From positions 15,506,501 through 15,570,500 of the forward strand of contig NC_066269.1 of assembly GCF_905404315.1 (NCBI RefSeq): DNA of 64,000 bases, given 5' to 3'. The DNA is from Leptidea sinapis. Its lineage: Eukaryota > Arthropoda > Insecta > Lepidoptera > Pieridae. The notes beneath the pieces are model-generated. The model saw only the letters and a program-made list of their open reading frames with translations, did no database searches and was not told the DNA's origin. The position numbers were made by a program, and so were the translations under genes. Of the stretch, positions 43,403 to 53,447 are shown in pieces (positions within the stretch are counted from its first letter, which is position 1; each line of letters starts with the position of its first letter).

Positions 43403-45716
43403 ATTCGCTGACAGGCACGCTGAACTTACTTAAGAACGTAACGCTCAATGTAAATTCAATCGAGGTTTTTCACGAATTAGAGTCAGACCACCGGCCCGTC
43501 GTCCTAAATCTAGGCCCACCGGTCAACTTTCAACCACCGACGAAAACAGTGATCGACTGGCAACGGCTGGAAAAGGATCTCGAGTCTATCAAGTCCGACG
43601 ACCTTGACCTTATACCGGACGTCATCGACTCGGTCGACACGGCTCACAGTGCTATCTCTCATGTGACGTCACACATACAGAATAGGATCAAGGCCTGCTC
43701 CAGGCAGGTTCCGACGATGCAACCGCATCGCCTAAACCTGCCTCCAGAGGTCAGGAACTTACTCACACAGAAGCACAGAGCCACTAGACTTTACGACAGG
43801 TATCCGTCGGTCGAGAATAGGCGCCACCTCCGCTACCTACAGCGGGTGGTACGGGAACGTATCGCGGAACTCCGCGGCGAACGTTGGGACCGCTTGCTCG
43901 GCAACCTTAAGCCATCACATGTGGCTTTCTGGAAGCTGCCTCGCGCGTTCAAACAGGAGCCGCCCACTGTCATGCCTCCTTTGGACAGACCGGGACTGCA
44001 GCCGGCGCTCGATGACGATGAGAAGGCTGAATGCCTCGCCGATAGTCTCGAGAGTCAGTGCTCTCCAAATGCAGCAGCCGACCCGACACACGTTGACGAA
44101 GTTGATCGTGAAATTGAACGTCGCTCCGCTCTGAGCCCTTCAGGCGATGTAATAAAACCCACCTCTTACGAAGAGGTGAAGCTAATCATTAAGGAGCTTC
44201 ACTCCAAGAAGGCCCCGGGGCCCGACACTATAAGCAAAAGGGTTCTTAAAATCCTACCCTCGACACTTATTACTTTATTGGTTACCATTTTTAATATTCT
44301 ATTGTCTAATAGCGCGTTCCCCGAACAATGGAAGGATTCCATTGTTATCGGTATCCCAAAATCCAATAAACCTAAAGCTAATCCGAGTAGCTATAGGCCT
44401 ATTAGCTTAATTAACTCGATCGGGAAACTTTACGAAAGATTAATTCTCGCGCGTCTTAATCATTACATCGCGGAGCTCAACCTGATATCCGACATACAGT
44501 TCGGATTCAGAACAGCAGGCTCACCGACTCACCGAGTACATTCTCGTACGGCGTCAACTTCACGCTACCACGGCAGCCGTGTTTTTCGATGTCGCGAAGG
44601 CATTCGACAAGGTATAGCACAACGGCTTAGTATTCAAGCTGTATCAACTGGGAGTGCCAGACAGGCTCGTGCGCATAATACGAGCCTACCTTACTGATCG
44701 CTCCTCCTCCTTCCGATATCGAGTAGAGGGCACCCTATCCTCACCCAGACCCATCAGGTCTGGCGTGCCACAGGGTTCAGTCCTCTCTCCCACTCTTTTC
44801 TCGCTCTTCACGAGCGACATTCCCAAGTTTCCGAGTGTCCAGCTCGCTCAGTACGCTGACGATACGGCACTCTACTTTGGCTCCGCTCTATTGAACCGCT
44901 CAACCTTGAGCAGGAATATTAAAGTACTTCAAGCCGCCGTCGATGAACTAGGCAAGTTAGGCTTAGGCTGGTTCAGAAAATGGCGGATTGAAGTGAACCC
45001 CACCAAGAGTGCAGCGGTACTCTTCGGTAACGCGAATAGCATCCGCGCTAAAAAACGACCGACCGACGTCATTAAATTGTATGAAACACCCATACCGTGG
45101 GTGAAGGATTACAAATACTTGGGAGTCACGTTCAACAGCAATATGAACTTCAAGAAACATATTGATACGGTATGCAATAGAGCCCGATTTGTCCTCAGTC
45201 GCCTTTATCCACTTGTGTGTGTGCGAAGCAAACTTCCGCTCAAACACAAAGTGACGCTGTACAAAACCATCGTACGGCCCATACTGTCAAACGCAAGCGT
45301 CGTTTTCGCGCACACCCGACCGAGCTACTTACATCGTTTGCAAGTAGTTCAAAATAATGGCAACCGGAGCCCCGTGGTTCATCCGAAACGTTGACCTTCA
45401 CCGCGACCTAGAGCTTCCGACGATAGCTCACTTTAAAGAGATCTCGCGACGCTTCTGTGACATGGCGCCTAACCATCCCAACATCTTGGTTAGGAAGGCA
45501 TGCGGGTGCACCTCCCTTCACCATAGTCTCAACCCAATAAGACGTCCCAGACACGTAACGGTAGACCCGGAAGACGACATCACCATCGCGAACGCGACAC
45601 CCACACAAACACCGACACAGACACGCACACACCGCCTTCGCAGGCGTAGGCGCGGTCAACCGCCGCTAAACACTGGCACTCGTCACTCTGACGATGGCCA
45701 GCGGCCCGCACCCTAG
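43370..45716 (+). pseudogene. Jockey-type ORF2 (endonuclease C-terminus and RT), broken
   Basis: Begins in the last quarter of the endonuclease (NGILLDSLTGTL, then ELESDHRPVVLNL with the catalytic Asp-His). Linker follows. RT starts with SKKAPGPDTISKRVLK, then SSYRPISLINSIGKLYERLI. A frameshift near 44510-44525 moves VFFDVAKAFDKV to the next frame, where TAG at 44615-44617 replaces the usual Trp codon. GVPQGSVLSPTLFSLF and YADD (44852-44863) follow intact. A second frameshift near 45350 precedes ATGAPWFIRNVDLHRDL and the arginine-rich C-terminus ending at 45716. Minus-strand frames here are shadows. Confidence 0.88.
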
Positions 45717-45825
45717 ATACACCACACATTGTTTTGATACCCGACGAGACGTTAGTCCTCGACCTGTAATCGTTTCACTTCACTCATTCACACACGGACT
45801 GACTGACAGACTGACATACACCACT

Positions 45826-45962
45826 TACACAACCACAAACACACTCCACAAACAGACACAAACACAAACATACATGCACACTAACATTAACACTACTTAC
45901 AGACATACAAACATACATACATACAATCATAAACACATACACACACACTTACATACATTACA
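45826..45962 (+). repeat. ACA/CATA-rich simple sequence in LINE 3' region
   Basis: Irregular ACACAAACA and ACATACATACAATCA repeats in the 3' UTR of the Jockey-type element. Confidence 0.7.
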
Positions 45963-46389
45963 CTAAACATCACCACACTCGCCGGCGAGTGTGTTCTTCT
46001 CATCTTTTCATCTTCATTTTCATTTTCATTCTTTCTCCTTCCCACAAGCACACAGCTGGCCTGAGGTTCGAGTCTCCTTAGGAGACGCCCCGCGACTGTT
46101 GTTGCGTAGTCTTTGCGGCCTCCACGGCCCACGTCCTACTTCGCTGTGAAAGCCAGGGCTGCTAACAGCACAGAGGAGGTTTTAGTCGGTATGGGGCGTC
46201 CGCTTACGCGGACACTCGAGTCCGACATATTGCGCCCCGTTCCGTTACGTAACAGTATTTCCTCCACTCAAAAAAAAAAGGTTCAACATATGATATCTAT
46301 AACACGCATTATTTAATTATGTCTAACTTTTACTAATCTTGAAAATATGACGTCATTGCAGTGACATCTGGCGACTTATATTATAAAAA

Positions 46390-46840
46390 TTTAATAAATA
46401 TTTACCTCAATGTACTTACTTAACAAACAATAGCCGGGAACATGGCTGTAGGAAAAAATACTGTAACTGTACCGGCAGAGCCTGAGGATCCCCTCCTCCT
46501 GTATCTGCTGGACGAGGCTGCTCCTCGTATTCTGGGGGGAGCAACCTAAAAGCTCTAGGCGGCGACGATATTCGCCATATGTCACGCCAAAACCTAAGTC
46601 TACATTTTTCTCGCCGGGGCGGAAAGTGGGCATCGGAATGCCGTTTTGCGACGTTGAATGTTAGAGGAGGAATGAATGAGAAACTGGATGAAGTTTACGA
46701 GTTAATAATTGAAAGAGTGTGAAAAGAGTAATGAATGTAGAGGAATCGCGTGAGGTTTGTAAGGATAGAAGAAAATGGCATTCTATTGTCTCTGCCTACC
46801 CCTACAAGGCGTGAGTGTGTATATATGTACGCCGGGAAGC
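46390..46840 (+). mobile_element. Collapsed RTE-like LINE derivative
   Basis: The start of an endonuclease frame (FATLNVRGGMNEKLDEVYEL, 46649-46708) is followed within about 25 bp by the end of an RT frame (NVEESREVCKDRRKWHSI, then VSAYPYKA and a stop, 46733-46810). In a full element these ends are separated by some 3 kb. The preceding 250 bp would be the 5' UTR. Only the first about 25 and last about 25 codons remain. The assignment to RTE is from motif memory. Whether the 5' part belongs is inferred from adjacency. Confidence 0.65.
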
Positions 46841-47561
46841 TGTCACAAAGTTGTACTTTATATTTTTATTATATCGATACCTCAGTTCCAAGGTGTAACA
46901 GTCGATATAATTATTATCACAATGAAAGATACAGAGCTTTTGTTTGTTTGTTTGAATGCGTAAGTAACTAAATCTACCAGTCTATTATTTATATATTAAA
47001 ATATATTTTTTATGATGTTCGCATATTGATTTCCACCAGAAAGATATACAATCACACACCAATATAAAACAGATTCTGTTCTCGTGGTAAACTTAAACAT
47101 TAAGAAATCGTAAGAGCCTTTGATATTTTTGCGTGTGTAACAGAACTAATTGCAAATGAAGGATTGGTACTTTCAAAAGTTGAAGAATTGTTGGTATCTG
47201 TGTTTCCAAAACAGAACCTTTTTTAATAAATATAATAATAAAATGTTACATACAACTTGATCAATTAAAACGGTTCTTTAATAGATTTTAGGCCCAAGCT
47301 ATAAGAATAGCTTTATAATATTCAATCGTATACAATTTTAATTTCATTCATTTTACCTATAAGCAAAATGATTTTAAGTTATTCATAGTTATGTCTTATT
47401 TATTTTAATAATAATTAACAAAACGATCGTAATCAAACAAGTGGCGCATAATATAAAGATGCGTAACTATTCTTATGATTAATAATTTTTTTATAAGTAA
47501 AATTAAGCATTATTTCAAAAACAAGTAATTCAAAAATCGATTGAGCTAATTCGCTGTTCAG
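46841..47561. other. AT-rich DNA, nothing recognised
   Basis: No supported feature. Confidence 0.45.
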
Positions 47562-47564
47562 TTA

Positions 47565-48201
47565 GGCCCAGCACACACGGTGAAACGCAAATGCAACAAA
47601 ACCCTTTTGAAATTATTGATTTGAAACCACTTTCAACCATTTTCCACACACGCTGCAAATTCCAATCACAATAATTTCGGTTTTCGTTGAGAAATACGTG
47701 TGCATAATGAGTTCCTCAAGAGACGAAGAAATTGTGGCTATGTATTTGTATCTAAGACAAAGAAGAAGTCGCAAAAAGAGAACTATGTGGATACATCCCC
47801 CTACATTGAGAAGAATATCAACTGTCGTATGTTTGTGGCTGCCAAAGAATTACAAGAAACTGATAGAATGCTTCATCAGTCTCACTCTTGCGAGAGTAGC
47901 TTTATTGTGTGATATTATACAAGCAAGGATATATTTGCACTTCTAACACAAGTTTAATGTTGTTTTGTTCGTCGTCAGCCATTTTGTAAAAAATACGCCA
48001 AAAAATGAATGAAACGCAACGCGAGTTTCCTACACGCCGGTTTCAATGCGACTGATTTACACCGCGTTTCAAACCGGTTTCAAACTGGTCGCGTCATGTG
48101 TGGTCTCTTTAAGGAATCTATGGCAGATACTTAAATGCAACTCAAAAGTAACTAGTAGTTGCAGTTTCTTTGCATTTGCGTTTCACCGTGTGTTCTGGGC
48201 C
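47565..48201 (+). mobile_element. PIF/Harbinger deletion derivative (637 bp)
   Basis: Terminal inverted repeats of about 32 bp with one mismatch: left GGCCCAGCACACACGGTGAA, right ending TTCACCGTGTGTTCTGGGCC. TTA flanks both ends (47562-47564 and 48202-48204), the 3-bp target duplication expected for Harbinger. Inside is a remnant of the transposase N-terminus. The catalytic domain is deleted, so it needs a transposase from elsewhere. Confidence 0.88.
47707..47900 (+). pseudogene. Harbinger transposase N-terminal remnant
   Basis: Starts with MSSSRDEEIVAMYLYLRQRR and the basic stretch SRKKRTMWIHP. A one-base shift in the CCCCC run near 47800 moves the continuation, YIEKNINCRMFVAAKEL and QETDRMLHQ, into another frame. 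The W.HP...KN..... pattern is that of the N-terminal region of animal Harbinger transposases. Stops follow and no DDE residues remain. About 65 codons, against roughly 350-400 in the family. Confidence 0.75.
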
Positions 48202-48204
48202 TTA

Positions 48205-48722
48205 GTCATTTACGAAGGATTCAATTACTCGCTCAGTTCCTACCTCTATTTGTCTTGCTTTACCACTTTGCTTTTATCCTGTTTCAAGTTATAATATTTA
48301 TACTTTGCTTATATTCGTTGCTGTTTTGCACTTAGGTCATAAAGTTGCATTTAAAACCCGAGTCAGATTTTTAACTCCTCTGGTATTGCTAGCTTTCGAT
48401 CAGGAAGCTTATTGTCATATCATTTCATTACAAATTTATCCTATAAGAACCTTTTTTAAGTTTTAATTCTTTATTATACTGAAAATAAGAATATACTTGT
48501 CCAGGCCACTTTTTAAAATTTTATTTGAATAACCACGAAAAATATAGATGCGGTGAGAGTGAAAAGTTTTCTCAAGTCTTAATTTCACGGACAACTTAAT
48601 GGAAAAATTATGTTCTTGATCAACGTTGTAAAACTTTCAACATGGTGTTTGAAAGGGAGTTAAATGAAATATATTGCTGAATGCACACCTAACTTTAAAA
48701 TTAATGTTTAAAGTATAAGTAC
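48205..48722. other. AT-rich DNA, nothing recognised
   Basis: No supported feature. Confidence 0.45.
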
Positions 48723-49034
48723 CAGTGGGAGTCTGCTTTTCACGGGAAGCCGCCTAGATTGTAGATACCACAACGGCGCCTATTTCTGCCGTGAAGCAGT
48801 CTGTAATGTTCAAACATTACTGTGTTACGGTTTGAAAGGCACCGTAGCTAGTGAAATTACTGTGCAAATGAGACTTAACATCTAACGTCTCAAGGTGACG
48901 AGCGCAATTGTAGTGCCGCTCAGAATTTTTTCAAAGTTTTTCAAAAATCCTGCGTGGCACTGCATTGTAATGGGTATATCAATTACCATAAGCTGAATGT
49001 CCTGCTCGTCTCGTCCCTTATTTTCATAAAAAAA
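48723..49034 (+). mobile_element. Short repeat S1, copy 4
   Basis: Near full length: CAGTGGGAGTCTGCTTTTCA at the left, ACAACGGCGCCTATTTCTGC inside, GTCTCGTCCCTTATTTTCAT then AAAAAAA at the right. Confidence 0.88.
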
Positions 49035-49980
49035 TATCATAAATAATTTCATAATTTGCACATTATCTTGTTTAATAATTGATATAAGTATTTTTTAATT
49101 TTATAGCTTACAGTATAGTTAAAGGTGGGAGACCTTTCAGACACATTATTCTATGAAGAAAGTCAGCAGAGAATTTATCCGGTCTTAGCGGAGACTTCTT
49201 GGCTAAATTTTTGTAAATTATATTCGCACAACTCTTTCGTTTACAATGCTTCGTGTTTCTGATAACTCAGAGCTGAGATTTTAGTGTTACTTTAGATTAC
49301 CTAACCGTAAGCTTTGGTTAGCAAAATTACATTTAAAAAATTCAGCTTATTTACATTTTTGATGAGCTGATAAAAGCAGCTACTATTGCAGCATTGTTGT
49401 CATACCCGTAATATAAAATAATACATTTTTATCTATACGCATGCTATAAAATTAAAGGTTCTGAAATAGCTTATTGTCAACATTTAAACACCCAATGTCC
49501 TAATAACCATTACATCATCCAAACAGATGATGTCATGTTGTACTGAATTTCATAATTAAATTTATAATTCTTTGTTATTTTTTCGATGCCTTCATGCGCA
49601 AAGAGTTTCAACTGACAGCCAAATTTTTATTGCTCGATGCATGGTATCTGTATGAATTTAAAAAAAAAATTTTCAATTATGCGCGTTCCACACTAACAGA
49701 ACATCGCGCGACGTAATAAAAGTAGGTTTTTCGAAACCCCAATATTTTTCTTAGATATATTTATTGTTTTGTTTACAAAAAATGAGCGATTCAAGTTTTG
49801 ACAGCACACCGTCAGTCATATTTTAAACGCTGCAATAATACTTAGTTTATTTGTATATTATAATCAGTAATGGATGATATTAGGTTACTACTAGGACTGT
49901 CTCTTTTAATGTTAGCAGTAAGTTAACTGTTTCTGAATCGTTTAGAGGACTCATATTAGAGGTGAAGATAAAGTCTTGAA
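49035..49980. other. AT-rich DNA, nothing recognised
   Basis: No supported feature. Confidence 0.45.
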
Positions 49981-50076
49981 TGCAACTGTTGATAGTTAGG
50001 TATTAAAACACTCATGTGATACCAGCCGAGAAACCCAAGTTCGTGTTTTAATACCCCTTATTACACAACAGTTGCA
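49981..50076. repeat. 96-bp imperfect palindrome
   Basis: Outer arms TGCAACTGTT / AACAGTTGCA and inner arms GGTATTAAAACAC / GTGTTTTAATACC are perfect, separated by short unpaired segments around a 31-base centre. It could fold into one long hairpin. It may be a minimal fold-back transposon. No coding capacity. Confidence 0.75.
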
Positions 50077-50479
50077 TAAATAACTAAAACAATGCATGCA
50101 AACTAACAATTGCAATAGACAAGAAACTCTTCAATACTCACAATAATCCTTAAAATTTCAATAGCTTGGTTATAATTTTAGTGTAGGAAGGACATGGGAT
50201 AATGATAAATATTTATAATATCATATATAGAATATTGTTTGTATTTATTATGAAAAAACATTTGTTGCTGTATTTACGGAGAATATACATTATGAAAAAT
50301 ACACTATGATTATGCGTAAGAACTGTAACAATTGGAATTGGAATAATAAATCACTTTGTATGTAAATATTTACCTAAGGATCATTAGCAATTAAGAAAAT
50401 CATGGTCTCGAGAGCCGAAATATACCTATAAACTAATCAGTTCACCACATAAGTATAATGAAATTAGTTTAATAATTGG
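50077..50479. other. AT-rich DNA, nothing recognised
   Basis: No supported feature. Confidence 0.45.
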
Positions 50480-50626
50480 TCACAGTTTCTTGCGCTGCTT
50501 CTTCTCTCTCAAAGCGCCATTTGTTTTCGAAGCGGTAGTAGTATCTAGTATGTTAGAAATGACATCAAAAAGAATTCTAAAGGAATCAATTTTGAGAAAA
50601 TAAATGCCTTTCATGCCTTTTTATAA
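50480..50626 (+). mobile_element. Short repeat S2, copy 3
   Basis: CACAGTTTCTTGCGCTGCTT, AGCGCCATTTGTTTTCGAAG, then ATGACATCAAAAAGAATTCT to AATAAATGCC. 5' end slightly shorter than the 4.4 kb copy. Confidence 0.8.
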
Positions 50627-50923
50627 ATGTCACTTAATGCCACAGACTTCTTGTTGAGGTGGGTTGCCGATCTTGTTTCGCCGGGAGAAGCACTTAACAC
50701 GGTTTTTATAAGAGAAAACACTGTTTTTTGGCACTTTTGGGTACTTTTTACTGGATGATTTTCACCAAACTTATATCACCGGATTTGCCGTCGCAAGACG
50801 CGTCCGTGGACGTATAACACGGGTAGTTTAAGAGCAAAAATACCACTTCATATATTTTATACATGCGGAGCGATGCGGATTTCCTGCTAACTCGTCAGAG
50901 GTGCGACTGAGACTGGGCCGTAC
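50627..50923. other. Unassigned DNA before the telomeric-type repeat
   Basis: Moderately GC-rich in its second half (GCGTCCGTGGACGTATAACA). No frame or shared repeat recognised. Confidence 0.4.
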
Positions 50924-50942
50924 GGTTAGGTTAGGTTAGGTT
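50924..50942 (+). repeat. Telomeric-type (TTAGG)n tract, left of R1-A
   Basis: GGTTAGGTTAGGTTAGGTT, 19 bp of the insect telomere repeat, immediately before the R1-A 5' region. An identical tract follows R1-A's poly(A) at 56814. Confidence 0.9.
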
Positions 50943-51566
50943 GGGGAGCTTGTCAGGTAACCTCCACGAGTGCCTCAGTGCTAGGGCTCAGGATTAAGGT
51001 TCGGGTGGAGGACTAGTACTGGAGCTGGTGCTCCCTGGTAACATCGGCACATAATGGCGGATACTGCTTGCCGATGGCAAATAACCTGACACTGCGTTCA
51101 TCTTCGTGTCTCTCTTGAGAAGCAGAGAGCATTGAAGAGGAGCAAGAGGAAGCTCGTGATTACGAGCCCTAAGGCGAGTTTGGTGTGCACTTGCACTGCC
51201 TCCAATCAGGTTGCGTGGGAACTATTCCTTTCGCGACCCTCGTCATGAGATCGTAAACCCATAAGTGTAGCGGGTCATGGTCATGTCTCTGACCTGACAC
51301 TGGGACCGAGGGTCTTGGCTTAGCCGCCCGGACCGCGAGGAATAAACCTCTATTAAAAAAATATCCGAATTCTCAAGTTCTGGTGCTCGGCGATGGAATG
51401 AATGGCTGACGGATTCTGCCCTTCTTCTCAGAGGGGCTTCAGTCACGAGCGCACTCCCAGCTAGGGTACCTGTGGATCCCCTAGTTGGGTTACAAATTTA
51501 CACTTGCCCAGGTATTTCGGCTCTGCCTGGGTTGACGTTTAATTCCGTACTACTCGTGGGAACTCA

Positions 51567-53393
51567 ATGGCAGAAATCACAAAAAAAAACAAAAACAAAA
51601 AAAAATAAATGAGACGGAAGAGGGGAGTCATCAGTCGGAGTCTGGAGAAGTGTCTGAATCTGCGACCAGCATAATGAGTGTAGACAGCAGGACAAGTGCT
51701 GGCCGGAAGAGGCCGCGTAGCGGCAACCATTCTGGTATTGCCAAACGTGGAAGGGGCAGGCCCCTTACAACTGGTCAATATGTTGGCCTGGCACAGGCGA
51801 AGAGTGAGTTAGCTGCAAGCAAAAAGGCCGCAGAGCAGGCGGAAAGAGATGCTGCTAAAGAAAAAGAGGTTGCTGATATTACAACTCGTATCACTGAAAG
51901 GCGGCGGCTGGGAACCAGTTCCTCTGTGGATTTAGAGGATATGGAGAGTCTGTCGGCTAATGAACTCGACGAACGAGTTAATTCCGCCATCCTAGCCATA
52001 AAACGTGTCTCCCGAGTGTCCAAGGGACTCAAGGGCACATTCCAAAAAGCACTGAAAGAGGCGGTGGCTTCAATTGATGAGGCCTTTGAAGTGCTTAAGA
52101 GTCGCACTTCTACGGAGGAAACGATACGGCTGCGAGCTGAGAATACCCGGCTAGTGACTGAAATGGCGGAACTCCGGAGCGAGCAAGGAAAGTTGGGAGC
52201 CGATCTGTCTCAATTACGACAGGAAAGGCTCCTGGGGACAGATTCCATTGAATCGGAGCAATTCAGCCTGCTTCTAAAAGAGGTGTCCAATTTGTCAGCC
52301 CGCTTCTCGGTGATCGAGGGACGTGTTCTGCGTCAAATAGGAGATTGGCAAAAGCTGTAGGACCTTCCTATGAGGAGGTCGCTAGCAATGTGAGTGCGAC
52401 TGTAATGGGTACGAGTCCAAGCCGACAGAGTCGAAAGGATCCTGCTGCCCCAAAGCCCTCCAGCAAGGCAAGGCGGGCGCTGCCATCCAGAGAGCACCTG
52501 CTCTTCCACTTGGAAGGCGCAACAAATGGGTCAGGAAAACAGAGACCCACGGATGTCAGCGCAAATGGAGAACAATGGCAGATTGTGACGAAAAATAGAA
52601 AGGCCAAAAATAAAGCGAAAAGAACACGCAAGAAACAAGCACGTCTCCGCGCTCCTCGTTCTGCGGCGGTTGTATTAACACTGCAAACTGCAGCAGAAGA
52701 GAAGGGCTTCACGTATGCCGCTGCCCTTGCAAAGGCCAAGGCTGAGATAAATCTAGGTGATCTTGGCATTGCGGGTATAAGCTGTAAAAAAACAGTGACG
52801 TGTGCCCGCATGTTGGAAATACCTGGTACCAACAGTGGTCCTCAGGCTGACGCACTGGCTGAAAAGCTTAGGATGTCCTTGGAGCCTGTAGGAGTGAAGG
52901 TGTCTAGACCCACAAAATGCGCTAGTTTGCGTGTTGTGTTGTTGCGTGACCAGATGACTCAGTAACTACCGAGGAGCTGGCAGCAGCTGTTGCTAGGGGT
53001 GGAAATTGTTCTCCAGCCCAAGTGAAAGTGAGCCCCATTACATCGGGCTTCTCAGGGCTAGGGACAGCGTATATCACATGCCCAGTTGTAGCGGCTAAGA
53101 CGCTGGCTGATTGTGGCAAGATATTGGTGGGATGAGTCTCAGCGCAGGTCAAGGTCCTGCAGCCAAAACCCTTGAGGTGCTACCGGTACCTGAAAGAGGG
53201 CCACGTCAGTGCCCGATGTACCTCGGAGATAGATCGCAGTAATCTTTGTTACCGGTGCGGTCAGCTCGGGCACAAGGCTGGCTCGTGCACAGCCACGCCA
53301 CACTGCGTTCTGTGTGCTGCGGCAGGCAAGTCGGCAGATCACCGGGTCGGTACTAAGACATGTGCCGCACCCAAACAAAAAAGAAAGAAGTAA
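51567..53393 (+). pseudogene. R1-A ORF1 (Gag-like)
   Basis: The likely start is the ATG at 51567, followed by an A-rich run where one base seems lost before the long frame. From 51650: SGRKRP-like basic/serine-rich segment, then heptad-rich coiled coil (about 51830-52300: AKSELAASKKAAEQAERDA, RLRAENTRLVTEMAELR). A frameshift near 52330 leads to SYEEVASNVSATVMG and a basic region (52600-52650). A second shift near 52950 leads to TTEELAAAVARGG, a stop at 53132-53134 where Trp is expected, then three CCHC knuckles at 53178-53365. Knuckle one reads CYRY...H....C with Tyr for the second Cys. Knuckle two, CYRCGQLGHKAGSC, is intact. The protein packages RNA and guides it to telomeres in related elements. 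Confidence 0.85.
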
Positions 53394-53447
53394 CCTGGCT
53401 CGCAACCACTCCAGGCCCCGGCGGGAGAGATAGTATGGATACCTAAA

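Larger units (their letters stand above)
42481..46279 (+). mobile_element. Jockey-type LINE with internal deletion
   Basis: GC-rich element in AT-rich surroundings. It has a 5' UTR of about 280 bp, ORF1 cut before its zinc knuckles, an ORF2 missing most of the endonuclease, RT with frameshifts, a 3' region with an ACA-rich stretch (about 45830-45960) and an A10 tail at 46270-46279. The 5' boundary is approximate. I found no target duplication. Confidence 0.85.
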
